A DNA stretch of 64,000 bases, from contig NZ_CP096199.1 of the NCBI RefSeq assembly GCF_023195835.1, positions 620,001 to 684,000 on the forward strand, in the 5' to 3' direction. Below the pieces are notes generated by a model that worked only from the letters and a program-made list of their open reading frames with translations, was not told the origin of the DNA and searched no databases. The DNA is from Vibrio sinaloensis (GTDB taxonomy: Bacteria; Pseudomonadota; Gammaproteobacteria; Enterobacterales; Vibrionaceae). The position numbers and the translations under genes were made by a program. The stretch's first letter is position 1, and the number at the start of each line of letters is the position of its first letter. Of this stretch, positions 25,912-33,110 are shown one piece after another.

Positions 25912-26351
25912 TATTTGTTTTCCTCGAACGGGATTAAAAAAGATTCAACAGGATCGACGATGATGCGATTGTGCATCGCTGTGCGACCCAATAACATGCG
26001 AAACGCCATGTTTTCGCGATTGGTCAACGTAATTTCAATCGGCCAGCTTTCACCAGCCAGAGAGAATACAGACTTAATAACGTAGCGAGACTCTTCATGA
26101 CCGCCTGAGTCACGCACAATACGCTCATCGATAACTGGAGCTTCACATACAACTTCTGCTTCTGTGTTGTTTTGAATCGGATGAAGCCAGAAGCGGACCC
26201 ATAGCGCACCGTCCTTATCGAAAGTCTCTACTTTAAACGCGTGTAGACACGAGGTTCTCGCACCAGTATCAATTTTTGCATTAATTTTCTGAATGCCAAG
26301 TTCAGGTAGGCTTACGGTTTCACGCCAGCCAACAATGAGTTTTTCTTTCAT
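25911..26351 (-). CDS. rimB: RimB-type ATP-dependent zinc protease family (retropepsin-like) protein
   Basis: A 146-residue protein of the family annotated as ATP-dependent zinc protease, with a retropepsin-like aspartate motif [13 protein letters not shown] at about residues 27-39 and a second conserved segment [11 protein letters not shown] near the end. Homologues next to RimK in Pseudomonas (RimB) modulate S6 glutamylation. The ATG at 26351 is preferred; a GTG immediately before it would add one residue. It is the first gene of the rimB-rimK-desuccinylase cluster, so its promoter should lie in the 230 bases upstream, where nothing distinctive was seen. Confidence 0.82.
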   Translation of the reverse strand: MKEKLIVGWRETVSLPELGIQKINAKIDTGARTSCLHAFKVETFDKDGALWVRFWLHPIQNNTEAEVVCEAPVIDERIVRDSGGHEESRYVIKSVFSLAGESWPIEITLTNRENMAFRMLLGRTAMHNRIIVDPVESFLIPFEENK

Positions 26352-26575
26352 CACAGTAACAACATCAGTTAGGGAAGTTATTTAAAGTACTAAAAGACTA
26401 TAGCACTCTTTACAGTAAGCGATTGGAATACACCGCAAATTTGTCTTGAAGAGGGTAATGTGGTTTACCCTGAGACGCTTCAAGGTCGGCGAATGTAGCA
26501 GCGATGGGGTGGGCTGACTAACGAAAAGAAATCACCGTAACGACAAATATAATTTATCACCAAAAGGGGTGAGAA

Positions 26576-26602
26576 AAGAAAAGCCAGCGACGGTTCGCTG
26601 GC
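26576..26602 (-). terminator. Terminator of pepD
   Basis: GCCAGCGA and TCGCTGGC enclose CGGT; on the minus strand the hairpin is followed by TTTTCTTTTC. The remaining 230 bases to rimB show nothing clear. Confidence 0.8.
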
Positions 26603-26638
26603 CTTATTGATAAGATTTTCTAAGTCAAAAACGAACAA

Positions 26639-28114
26639 TTATTCCGTCTTTTCTGGAATGGCTTCCAGCAATGCCACCATTTGCTCCCAGAACAGAGCGA
26701 CAGTATCGATTTTAACTTTTTCGTCTGGTGAGTGCGGGAATTTAATCGTCGGTCCGAAAGACACCATATCCATGTTCGGGTAAGGTTCTTTAAATAGACC
26801 ACACTCAAGGCCTGCATGAATCACCATAATGTTTGGTTTATGACCATAGATGCCTTGATACATATCACGGAAGATTGCCATGATTTCCGAATCCGCGTCT
26901 GGTTTCCAACCTGGGTAAGCACCTGAAAACTCGATTTGTGCACCTGCTAGTTCTGCCACTGAGGTCAACATACCTTCAACTTGTTGGCGACCAGAGTCGA
27001 TCAGCGATCGAACCAGGCATAGGACGTTGATTCGGCTCTCTTCGGTTGTGACCACACCTACGTTGAGAGAAGTTTCAACCACCCCCTCAATCTCATCGCT
27101 CATACGAATCACACCATTTGGACAAGCGTTAAGCGCCGCGATAAAGCGCTGTTGGTCCGCAACAGACAGCGCATGAGTCTCGCTTTCAATTGGCTGATTA
27201 AAAGAGACGATATCTGTTTCTACTTTACCTAGCTCTGCTTTTAATAACTGAGTGTAGAACTCAAATAGCTCAGCGAGCTTCTCTTGGTTTTCACTCGGCA
27301 CTGCGACTGTGACGAACGCTTCGCGTGGAATGGCATTACGTAGGCTACCACCGCGGAACTCAACCAAGCGAAGATCTAACTCTTGCGCGTGGCCAGCGAG
27401 GAAGCGTGCCAGTAACTTGTTGGCGTTACCGCGCCCGGTGTGAATATCACAACCTGAGTGGCCACCTTTTAAACCTTTCAGGATTAATTGACGGGTGATG
27501 TAGCCTGTTGGGACCGCCTCACGTTTGATGTCAAATGTCATTTCACCATCAATACCTCCGGCGCAGCCCATGTAAACTTCGCCTTCTTGCTCTGAATCGG
27601 TATTAAGCAGGATATCGCCTTCAAGCCAGCCCTGCTCCAGGCCAAATGCGCCCGTCATCCCCGCTTCTTCATCAATGGTGAGGAGAACTTCTAGCGGGCC
27701 ATGTTTGATCTCATTTGAAGCCAGTACAGCCAGGCAAGAAGCCATACCAATACCGTTGTCAGCGCCTAAAGTGGTGCCTTTCGCGGTTACCCACTCACCA
27801 TCAATATAGGGTTGGATAGGATCTGTCGTGAAGTCATGCTCGGTGTCTTCATTTTTTTGCGGCACCATGTCGATGTGCGCCTGAAGAACTACCCCTTTCT
27901 TATTTTCCATTCCTGGTGTGGCTGGTTTTTTAATGAATACGTTGCCAGTCGGATCGCGGCGTACATCAAGCCCTTGTTCTGAAGCCCAGTTGACGATGTA
28001 TTGAGCTAATGTTTCTTCATGCTTCGAAGGGTGTGGAATAGAGCAGATCTTATCAAAAAATTGCCAAAGGGGAGCTGGTGATAAGCTACTGATTTCAGAA
28101 TGGAATTCAGACAC
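26639..28114 (-). CDS. pepD: Aminoacyl-histidine dipeptidase (peptidase D)
   Basis: PepD is a cytoplasmic M20-family zinc dipeptidase that hydrolyses Xaa-His and other dipeptides. The 491-residue product is close to the E. coli length. Metal-ligand and catalytic motifs are in order: VVLQAHIDMVPQK, LGADNGIGMA, TIDEEAGMTGAFG, LLNTDSEQEG and IHAGLECGLF. The start is a GTG at 28114, supported by AAGGAG seven bases upstream. It ends at a strong terminator before the rim cluster. In E. coli pepD is divergent from gpt; here a small RNA unit and a purine permease have come between the two. Confidence 0.94.
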   Translation of the reverse strand: MSEFHSEISSLSPAPLWQFFDKICSIPHPSKHEETLAQYIVNWASEQGLDVRRDPTGNVFIKKPATPGMENKKGVVLQAHIDMVPQKNEDTEHDFTTDPIQPYIDGEWVTAKGTTLGADNGIGMASCLAVLASNEIKHGPLEVLLTIDEEAGMTGAFGLEQGWLEGDILLNTDSEQEGEVYMGCAGGIDGEMTFDIKREAVPTGYITRQLILKGLKGGHSGCDIHTGRGNANKLLARFLAGHAQELDLRLVEFRGGSLRNAIPREAFVTVAVPSENQEKLAELFEFYTQLLKAELGKVETDIVSFNQPIESETHALSVADQQRFIAALNACPNGVIRMSDEIEGVVETSLNVGVVTTEESRINVLCLVRSLIDSGRQQVEGMLTSVAELAGAQIEFSGAYPGWKPDADSEIMAIFRDMYQGIYGHKPNIMVIHAGLECGLFKEPYPNMDMVSFGPTIKFPHSPDEKVKIDTVALFWEQMVALLEAIPEKTE

Positions 28115-28410
28115 GGATGACTCCTTAAAAGAAATAATGCCAGATCATATTGCGATAGATGTGTGTAAATCTAGCACAAAAAACTAGAAATGGACTATTG
28201 AGTAGAGAGCCAAAGAATAGCACTACCGACAGGCTGGGTGTAGTAGCTAGCTTGAGTATTTGTATCGCCATTGTCACATAACAAACAATCAAATCTGATT
28301 ACGATTAGCTGCGTTTAGGGCGAATCAATGTAATTTTGCCAAAATCTGAATTGATATTTATGTAATTTAATTACAGCAAGAGCATGATCTAGATCATTTA
28401 ATAAAAATTA
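28115..28410. other. AT-rich non-coding region upstream of pepD and the small RNA unit
   Basis: No gene is seen here. It must carry the pepD promoter (minus) and upstream elements of the small transcription unit. A perfect palindrome TGATCTAGATCA at 28385-28396 resembles the centre of a CRP site but lacks the outer TG and CA. Confidence 0.5.
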
Positions 28411-28426
28411 TGTGACTTTAATCACT
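28411..28426 (+). promoter_or_regulatory. CRP-type binding site of the small RNA unit
   Basis: TGTGACTTTAATCACT matches TGTGA-N6-TCACA at nine of ten core positions. It ends seven bases before the presumed -35 hexamer, so it could activate or, with the neighbouring palindrome, repress. Confidence 0.65.
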
Positions 28427-28433
28427 TTAATTG

Positions 28434-28461
28434 TTGTAATTAAATTTCTTTGAGGTATATT
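28434..28461 (+). promoter_or_regulatory. Predicted sigma-70 promoter of the small RNA unit
   Basis: TTGTAA, 16-base spacer, TATATT. Transcription would begin near 28468, about 110 bases before the small ORF. Confidence 0.5.
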
Positions 28462-28578
28462 AGTACCAACTTCGAAAGCGAAGAGAAAATGCTCAAAGGA
28501 TGAGTCCGATTTGTCGCCTCCATGGAACTGAGAAATCAATAGTCTTAATGTGTTTAATTGATTTAGAAGGTGATAGTT

Positions 28579-28665
28579 ATGAAAGGTTTACCAAGTGCAG
28601 CGTTCTGGCTAAACAGCTCTGTTTATACCGGTAGCTTTACTTACCCAACAAGCTTCGGTTACTAA
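28579..28665 (+). CDS. Small protein of 28 residues (VcdP-like candidate)
   Basis: The ORF starts MKGLPSAAFW and ends TYPTSFGY, followed by TAA. It has a good ribosome site (AAGGTG, seven bases before the ATG) and is rich in serine, threonine and aromatic residues (two Phe-Thr-Tyr/Ser-Phe type clusters, one Trp). It has no charge-rich or membrane segment, so it is more likely a soluble binding peptide than a toxin or membrane peptide. It lies inside the candidate small RNA. If this is VcdP, its partner would be citrate synthase GltA; that is a proposal only. Confidence 0.6.
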   Translation: MKGLPSAAFWLNSSVYTGSFTYPTSFGY

Positions 28666-28747
28666 CCACAAGCTTGACTCTCGAACAGTTTGTTCACCCC
28701 CTATTATTGGAATTTTTTTACAGCAGTTATTGCTGACATGATTCAAC

Positions 28748-28775
28748 CGCCACTCAAATTGAGTGGCGTTTTTTT
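28748..28775 (+). terminator. Rho-independent terminator of the small RNA unit
   Basis: CGCCACTC-AAATT-GAGTGGCG followed by seven Ts, a form suited to Hfq-bound RNAs. Confidence 0.93.
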
Positions 28776-29051
28776 ATCTCGCAAGCAAATCCTTATTTCT
28801 TCTACGGCTTTTCGACGCTTTAGCTCAGATGCATGAATAATATGCACATATCTCCTTATCGAACTCAGCTCACTTAGCCAGCTCTGGCTTGAAAGTTTAC
28901 GACATAGCATAAAAAACACGCTTTTGAATGACAGAGCGAGATAGCTCATTACTCAATGAAAAATAAGCGAAAAAAAGATTTCGATCACATTGAATCTTGT
29001 TTGAATTGTTCAGTTATAAACAGAAATATTGATTAGAGTCATAATTCTATC
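28776..29051. other. Non-coding spacer before the purine permease promoter
   Basis: AT-rich with no gene seen; a minus-strand frame here runs into the terminator hairpin and is not credible. Confidence 0.5.
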
Positions 29052-29111
29052 TGGAATTTACAATTTGATGACTTTATAATTCGGGCCAATCGATTACGCA
29101 ACCGTTTACTT
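29052..29111 (+). promoter_or_regulatory. Promoter and PurR-like operator of the purine permease
   Basis: A perfect TATAAT at 29075-29080 with a weak TGGAAT 17 bases upstream predicts a start near 29087. The operator ACGCAACCGTTTACTT (29096-29111) matches the PurR consensus at 13 of 16 positions and lies just after that start, the place for repression. Confidence 0.6.
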
Positions 29112-29132
29112 TTTACCCTTTAGGATTCGATT

Positions 29133-30422
29133 ATGTTCGAAAAACTGTTCAAACTCAGCGAAAACGGCACGACCGTAAGGACTGAGATCATCGCAGGACT
29201 GACAACCTTCCTGACGATGGCTTACATCATCTTTGTCAACCCAGCGATGCTCGCTGATGCAGGTATGGATAAAGGTGCAGTGTTCGTTGCTACCTGTCTG
29301 GCAGCGGCAATTGGCTGTTTTATCATGGGCTTTGTTGCCAACTATCCGATTGCACTCGCTCCGGGTATGGGACTCAACGCCTTCTTCACCTATGGTGTGG
29401 TGTTGGGCATGGGGCACTCATGGCAGGTGGCGCTAGGGGCAGTGTTTGTCTCAGGTATCATCTTCATGGCCTTGAGTGTGTTCAAAGTACGTGAATGGAT
29501 CATCAACTCTATTCCAATGGCTTTGCGCACGGGTATCTCTGCAGGTATCGGTCTATTCCTCGCATTCATCGGTCTACAAAACTCAGGTATTGTTGTTGAT
29601 AACCCAGCGACTCTAGTGGGTTTGGGCGATATCACCAGCCTTAAGCCGGCACTTGCAGCACTGGGTTTCTTCCTGACCGTTGGTCTAGTGTATCGTGGCG
29701 TTCGCGGTGCGGTGATGATCGCTATCTTGATCATTACTGCTTTGGGTCTGATAGTGGGCGATGTGCAGTGGGGCGGTATTATGTCGACACCACCAAGCAT
29801 AGCGCCAACCCTGATGGAAATGGATATTGCAGCGGTGTTTGAAGTCGGTATGATTTCGGTTGTATTCGCTTTCCTATTTGTCGACCTATTTGACACTGCA
29901 GGCACTTTGGTCGGTGTAGGTACTAAAGCAGGTTTGATCAAAGAAGATGGCAAGTTGCCGCGTTTGAGCAAAGCACTACTAGCCGACTCCACAGCAACTT
30001 CTATTGGTGCTGCACTAGGTACATCAAGCACCACATCATACGTTGAATCAACAGCGGGTGTTGCTGCTGGTGGCCGCACGGGTCTGACAGCCGTCGTTGT
30101 TGGTGTCATGTTCCTATTGGCGCTGTTCTTCTCTCCGCTGGCAGGCATGATTCCAGCTTACGCAACAGCAGGCGCATTGTTCTATGTTGCGATTCTAATG
30201 ATGTCTGGCTTAGTGAGCATCGATTGGCGCGATCTAACCGAAGCGGCACCAGTTGTAGTGACGTGTCTGCTGATGCCATTGACGTACTCTATCGCGGAAG
30301 GCATCGCGCTTGGCTTTATTTCTTACGCTGCGATCAAATTGCTGAGTGGTAAAGGTCGCGATGTGTCTATCAGTGTTTGGGTGCTTTCGGCTGTATTTAT
30401 TATCAAATACTTAGTCGCTTAA
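29133..30422 (+). CDS. NCS2 family purine (guanine/hypoxanthine/adenine type) permease
   Basis: A 429-residue inner-membrane carrier of the AzgA-like branch of NCS2, which imports purine bases with protons. The N-terminus LTTFLTMAYIIFVNPAML and the FVANYPIALAPGMGLNAFF motif are characteristic, as are LFVDLFDTAGTLVGVG and ALGTSSTTSYVESTAGVAAGGRTG. About twelve or more hydrophobic segments can be seen. A PurR-like operator precedes it, and gpt, which converts the imported bases to nucleotides, follows on the same strand but behind its own terminator and promoter. The exact base preference cannot be decided here. Confidence 0.9.
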   Translation: MFEKLFKLSENGTTVRTEIIAGLTTFLTMAYIIFVNPAMLADAGMDKGAVFVATCLAAAIGCFIMGFVANYPIALAPGMGLNAFFTYGVVLGMGHSWQVALGAVFVSGIIFMALSVFKVREWIINSIPMALRTGISAGIGLFLAFIGLQNSGIVVDNPATLVGLGDITSLKPALAALGFFLTVGLVYRGVRGAVMIAILIITALGLIVGDVQWGGIMSTPPSIAPTLMEMDIAAVFEVGMISVVFAFLFVDLFDTAGTLVGVGTKAGLIKEDGKLPRLSKALLADSTATSIGAALGTSSTTSYVESTAGVAAGGRTGLTAVVVGVMFLLALFFSPLAGMIPAYATAGALFYVAILMMSGLVSIDWRDLTEAAPVVVTCLLMPLTYSIAEGIALGFISYAAIKLLSGKGRDVSISVWVLSAVFIIKYLVA

Positions 30423-30455
30423 TTACCAAGTTGATTACAAATACAATCCAGTATT

Positions 30456-30492
30456 ATCGCCATTGTCGTGTGACGGCAATGGCGATTTTTTT
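30456..30492 (+). terminator. Terminator of the purine permease gene
   Basis: ATCGCCATTG pairs with CAATGGCGAT, extended by three inner pairs including one G-U, then seven Ts. Confidence 0.92.
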
Positions 30493-30511
30493 CTAACAGC
30501 AATATTGAGCA

Positions 30512-30552
30512 TTGGTATTGCGCGGTAGCTGCGTTAAAATAATCGTTTGCGT
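30512..30552 (+). promoter_or_regulatory. gpt promoter overlapped by a PurR-like operator
   Basis: TTGGTA, 17 bases, TAAAAT predicts a start near 30547. The reverse complement of 30537-30552 is ACGCAAACGATTATTT, with its first nine bases identical to the PurR consensus and 12 of 16 matching overall. It covers the start point. Confidence 0.6.
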
Positions 30553-30581
30553 AGCTTTTCCCCTCATTGGCGCAAGGCAGT

Positions 30582-30605
30582 CGCTGGTGGTGTACCAGCG
30601 TTTTT
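30582..30605 (+). terminator. Terminator-like hairpin in the gpt leader (possible attenuator)
   Basis: CGCTGGT-GGTGT-ACCAGCG followed by TTTTT, 36 bases before gpt and after its predicted promoter. Confidence 0.55.
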
Positions 30606-30641
30606 GGGGATGCAGACTTTTAAAATTATTAGGTTATTACA

Positions 30642-31106
30642 ATGAGTAAAAAATTCATCATCACTTGGGACCAAATGCATTCATACTGCCGTGAACTGGC
30701 TGAAAAGCAGATGCCAGCTGAGCAATGGAAAGGGATTTGGGCAGTGAGCCGTGGCGGTCTGGTACCGGGTGCGATCCTAGCGCGTGAGTTAGGCATTCGT
30801 TACGTTGATACCATCTGTATTTCTAGCTACGACCACGACCATCAACGTGATATGAGCGTGCTAAAAGCGCCAGAAGGTGATGGTGAAGGGTACTTGATCG
30901 TAGAAGATTTGGTCGACAGTGGTGATACAGCACGTAAACTTCGCGAGCTGTACCCGAAAGCGAAACTTATCGCGGTATGTGCCAAGCCATCAGGTGCAGA
31001 ATTACTTGATGATTACGTGGTCGACATCGCTCAAGAGACTTGGATTGAGCAGCCATGGGATATGTCTATTCAGTATGTAGAGCCTATCAACCGTAAGCAA
31101 AAGTAA
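30642..31106 (+). CDS. gpt: Xanthine-guanine phosphoribosyltransferase
   Basis: Gpt joins guanine, xanthine or hypoxanthine to PRPP in purine salvage at the inner face of the membrane. The 154-residue protein matches the E. coli length. The early segment [19 protein letters not shown] and the PRPP-binding loop [16 protein letters not shown] (acidic pair followed by the SGDTA loop) are clear. It lies after the purine permease, with its own promoter, a PurR-like box and a terminator-like hairpin in the leader. A strong terminator follows. Confidence 0.95.
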   Translation: MSKKFIITWDQMHSYCRELAEKQMPAEQWKGIWAVSRGGLVPGAILARELGIRYVDTICISSYDHDHQRDMSVLKAPEGDGEGYLIVEDLVDSGDTARKLRELYPKAKLIAVCAKPSGAELLDDYVVDIAQETWIEQPWDMSIQYVEPINRKQK

Positions 31107-31137
31107 TGAAATTCGCCAATCGCGACAATTTCTTGAT

Positions 31138-31166
31138 AAATGACCCTTTATTGGGTCATTTTTTTT
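31138..31166 (+). terminator. Terminator of gpt
   Basis: AAATGACCC and GGGTCATTT with a six-base loop and an eight-base T-run. Confidence 0.92.
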
Positions 31167-31203
31167 ATTACTATTTATCAAAACCACTAACTAGGTCGAA
31201 TTC

Positions 31204-32451
31204 ATGTCCGAGGAAGTCAGTAAAAATCTCTCTGAAACTCTATTTGCTAAGCACAAACAAGCGAAAGAGACCTCAGCATTAACGCAATACATGCCATCTA
31301 GCCAGACTTTTTTGGAGCAAAAACAGCAACAAGACGGCTATAAGTGGTATCGCAACTTACGCAGGCTACAATGGGCGTGGCAAGGGCTTGATCCTATCGA
31401 GATTGAATCTGTATTAGCAAAAATCGCCGCTTCCAAGCACTCTCGTACCCACGATGAATGGTTAGATACAGTGATGGGGTATCACAGCGGTAATTGGACT
31501 TATGAGTGGACCAAGCTGGGAATGCTGCATCAAAAGCGCAGTGCGGAATTTAAAGGTGAGCAGGCCGCCGATGAGCTGTTTAATGCTTCACTCTGTTTCA
31601 GTATTGCTGGATACCCGCACTTAAAAAACGACAATCTGGCTATTCAAGCTCAGGTGTTGGCCAGTACCGCTTACTCCGAGGCGGCTAAGAAGACCCGCTA
31701 TACGATAAAGCGACTGGAAATTCCATATCAAAACAAGCAAATCGTGGCTCATTTGCACCTAACCAAAACCGACAAACCACAACCTGTGGTGATGGTCACG
31801 GCAGGGTTGGATAGTTTGCAAACCGACCTATGGAGCCTGTTTCGCGATCACTTAGCCAAGCGAGACATCGCCATGCTAACCGTGGATATGCCGTCGATAG
31901 GTCACAATACTCACTGGAATTTGACCGAAGATACCTCGGTGCTGCACCAGGTGGTGTTGGATGAACTGTATCACATCCCTTGGGTTGACCATCACAAGGT
32001 TGGCCTGATCGGTTTTCGCTTTGGCGGCAATGCGATGGTGCGACTCTCATTTATGGCGCAAGAAAAAATCAAAGCTTGTGTCTCTTTGGGGGCGCCTATT
32101 CATGATGTGCTTTCCTCTCCCGATAAGCTCAAACAGATGCCTAAGATGTACCTTGATGTTCTGGCGTCGCGCTTGGGGAAAACCGCGGTGGATATCAACA
32201 GTCTGGCAGGTCAGTTAATGGCTTGGTCTTTAAAGGTGCAAGGGATTTTATCAGGGCGCAAAACCCGTGTGCCTATTTTAGCCATGAGCCTTGAAAACGA
32301 TCCGGTTTCTCCTCTCAGCGACAATCAACTGGTCGCGACCTACAGCGACTACGGCAAAGCGAAGAAAATCAGTGCTAAAACAATTACACAAGGGTATGAG
32401 CAATCCCTCGATTTAGCGATAAAGTGGTTGGAGGACGAGCTAATTAGATGA
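31204..32451 (+). CDS. frsA: Esterase-like protein FrsA (alpha/beta hydrolase fold)
   Basis: A 415-residue protein of the FrsA family, named for binding to the glucose PTS protein IIA-Glc in enteric bacteria. The N-terminal cap domain (about 1-160) precedes an alpha/beta hydrolase domain that starts at YTIKRLEIPY. The nucleophile elbow reads LIGFRFGGNAM, so arginine stands where serine is expected in G-X-S-X-G; this appears to be a family trait rather than damage. Its enzymatic role has been disputed: esterase and pyruvate decarboxylase activities have been claimed for E. coli and V. vulnificus proteins. It sits between gpt and crl, as in related genomes. Confidence 0.9.
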   Translation: MSEEVSKNLSETLFAKHKQAKETSALTQYMPSSQTFLEQKQQQDGYKWYRNLRRLQWAWQGLDPIEIESVLAKIAASKHSRTHDEWLDTVMGYHSGNWTYEWTKLGMLHQKRSAEFKGEQAADELFNASLCFSIAGYPHLKNDNLAIQAQVLASTAYSEAAKKTRYTIKRLEIPYQNKQIVAHLHLTKTDKPQPVVMVTAGLDSLQTDLWSLFRDHLAKRDIAMLTVDMPSIGHNTHWNLTEDTSVLHQVVLDELYHIPWVDHHKVGLIGFRFGGNAMVRLSFMAQEKIKACVSLGAPIHDVLSSPDKLKQMPKMYLDVLASRLGKTAVDINSLAGQLMAWSLKVQGILSGRKTRVPILAMSLENDPVSPLSDNQLVATYSDYGKAKKISAKTITQGYEQSLDLAIKWLEDELIR

Positions 32452-32469
32452 CATTTCTGCTAATTTAGA

Positions 32470-32490
32470 TAACACTTATTTTTAGTGTTA
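32470..32490 (+). repeat. Inverted repeat between frsA and crl
   Basis: TAACACT-TATTTTT-AGTGTTA, seven perfect pairs without a following T-run. It may protect the frsA mRNA end or bind a regulator. Confidence 0.4.
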
Positions 32491-32553
32491 CCCAAACTAT
32501 CTAGTCCTAGGTACGTATAGATAAAAATAAGTCAATGAATATGGAGATTCATT

Positions 32554-32943
32554 ATGTCTGAGCAGATCAAGAGTCCAACTCATTACCGCTTGCTGTCTAC
32601 CCTTAGAGCGATAGGCCCTTATTTAAGGGAGTCGCAAAGCAAAGACGGCTACTACCTGTTCGATTGCTTGTCGGTGTGCGTCAACGATAAAAAATCACCA
32701 GAACAACGCGAATTTTGGGGCTGGTGGCTGGAGTTAGTGGCAAACGAAGCGGGATTCGAAGCGCGCTATCGCTCAGGGCTGTACGATATTACTGGTGAGT
32801 GGCAAGGCAAGGCGTTACCGAAAAAGTCTGTAGCCGATGTCACCCGAACTCAAGAAGCGTTTCATCAAAAACTCGTCGACACTTTGCAAAATGAGTTTGA
32901 GATCGCCGTAGTTATGCATAAAGAATCGGTTGAATTCGTCTGA
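32554..32943 (+). CDS. crl: Sigma factor-binding protein Crl
   Basis: Crl is a small cytoplasmic protein that binds the stationary-phase sigma factor RpoS and promotes its assembly with RNA polymerase core. The 129-residue product has the family pattern: THYRLLSTLRAIGPYLRE at the start, DGYYLFDCLSVCVN, and the tryptophan-rich REFWGWWLELV segment. The start is supported by TGGAGA upstream. It has its own terminator and lies between frsA and proBA. Confidence is high because the conserved segments run through the whole protein. Confidence 0.92.
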   Translation: MSEQIKSPTHYRLLSTLRAIGPYLRESQSKDGYYLFDCLSVCVNDKKSPEQREFWGWWLELVANEAGFEARYRSGLYDITGEWQGKALPKKSVADVTRTQEAFHQKLVDTLQNEFEIAVVMHKESVEFV

Positions 32944-32972
32944 TTTTCCTTACTTATCGCAGTGATTCCCCA

Positions 32973-32997
32973 AAAAGGCGCTTTTTAGCGCCTTTTC
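32973..32997 (+). terminator. Terminator of crl
   Basis: AAAAGGCGCT-TTTT-AGCGCCTTTT, ten perfect pairs with a TTTTCT tail. Confidence 0.9.
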
Positions 32998-33110
32998 TAC
33001 TTGTTAAATCGACAGTTGATTGCTAAAACATCAGGTCTAATCAATCTTGCGCCTTGATGGGCGTTACCAGTGATTAGGGCGATGGTTTTATTTTTCATAG
33101 TAGAAAGGCA

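Larger units (their letters stand above)
28467..28775 (+). ncRNA. Candidate dual-function small RNA (VcdRP-like)
   Basis: A self-contained unit of about 310 bases: CRP-type site, promoter, hairpin CTTCG-AAAG-CGAAG at the 5' end, a 28-codon ORF, a C-rich unstructured stretch (TTCACCCCCTATT near 28690), and a strong terminator. This is the build of Vibrio VcdRP, a CRP-controlled RNA that encodes a 29-residue protein binding citrate synthase and whose base-pairing part represses sugar-transport mRNAs. The identity is inferred from size, architecture and regulation, not from alignment. It could instead be an unrelated small RNA or an attenuated leader of the permease 360 bases downstream, but the terminator and a separate permease promoter argue for independence. 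Confidence 0.6.

Noticed and set aside
28385..28396. TGATCTAGATCA palindrome as a full CRP site
   Set aside because: The centre is perfect, but the outer positions read CA and TT instead of TG and CA; only the neighbouring TGTGA-N6-TCACT site was kept as CRP-like.
28743..28949. Minus-strand open frame of 68 residues between the small RNA and the permease
   Set aside because: It ends inside the terminator hairpin, has no ribosome site, and its composition is that of AT-rich non-coding DNA.
29390..30148. Minus-strand open frame of 252 residues inside the purine permease gene
   Set aside because: It is antisense to a well-recognised membrane carrier, is rich in Pro/Ala/Thr/Ile as expected of a shadow, and has no family features.
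30541..30641. Purine riboswitch in the gpt leader
   Set aside because: The conserved loops and junction of the purine aptamer are absent; only a PurR-like box and a terminator-like hairpin can be supported.
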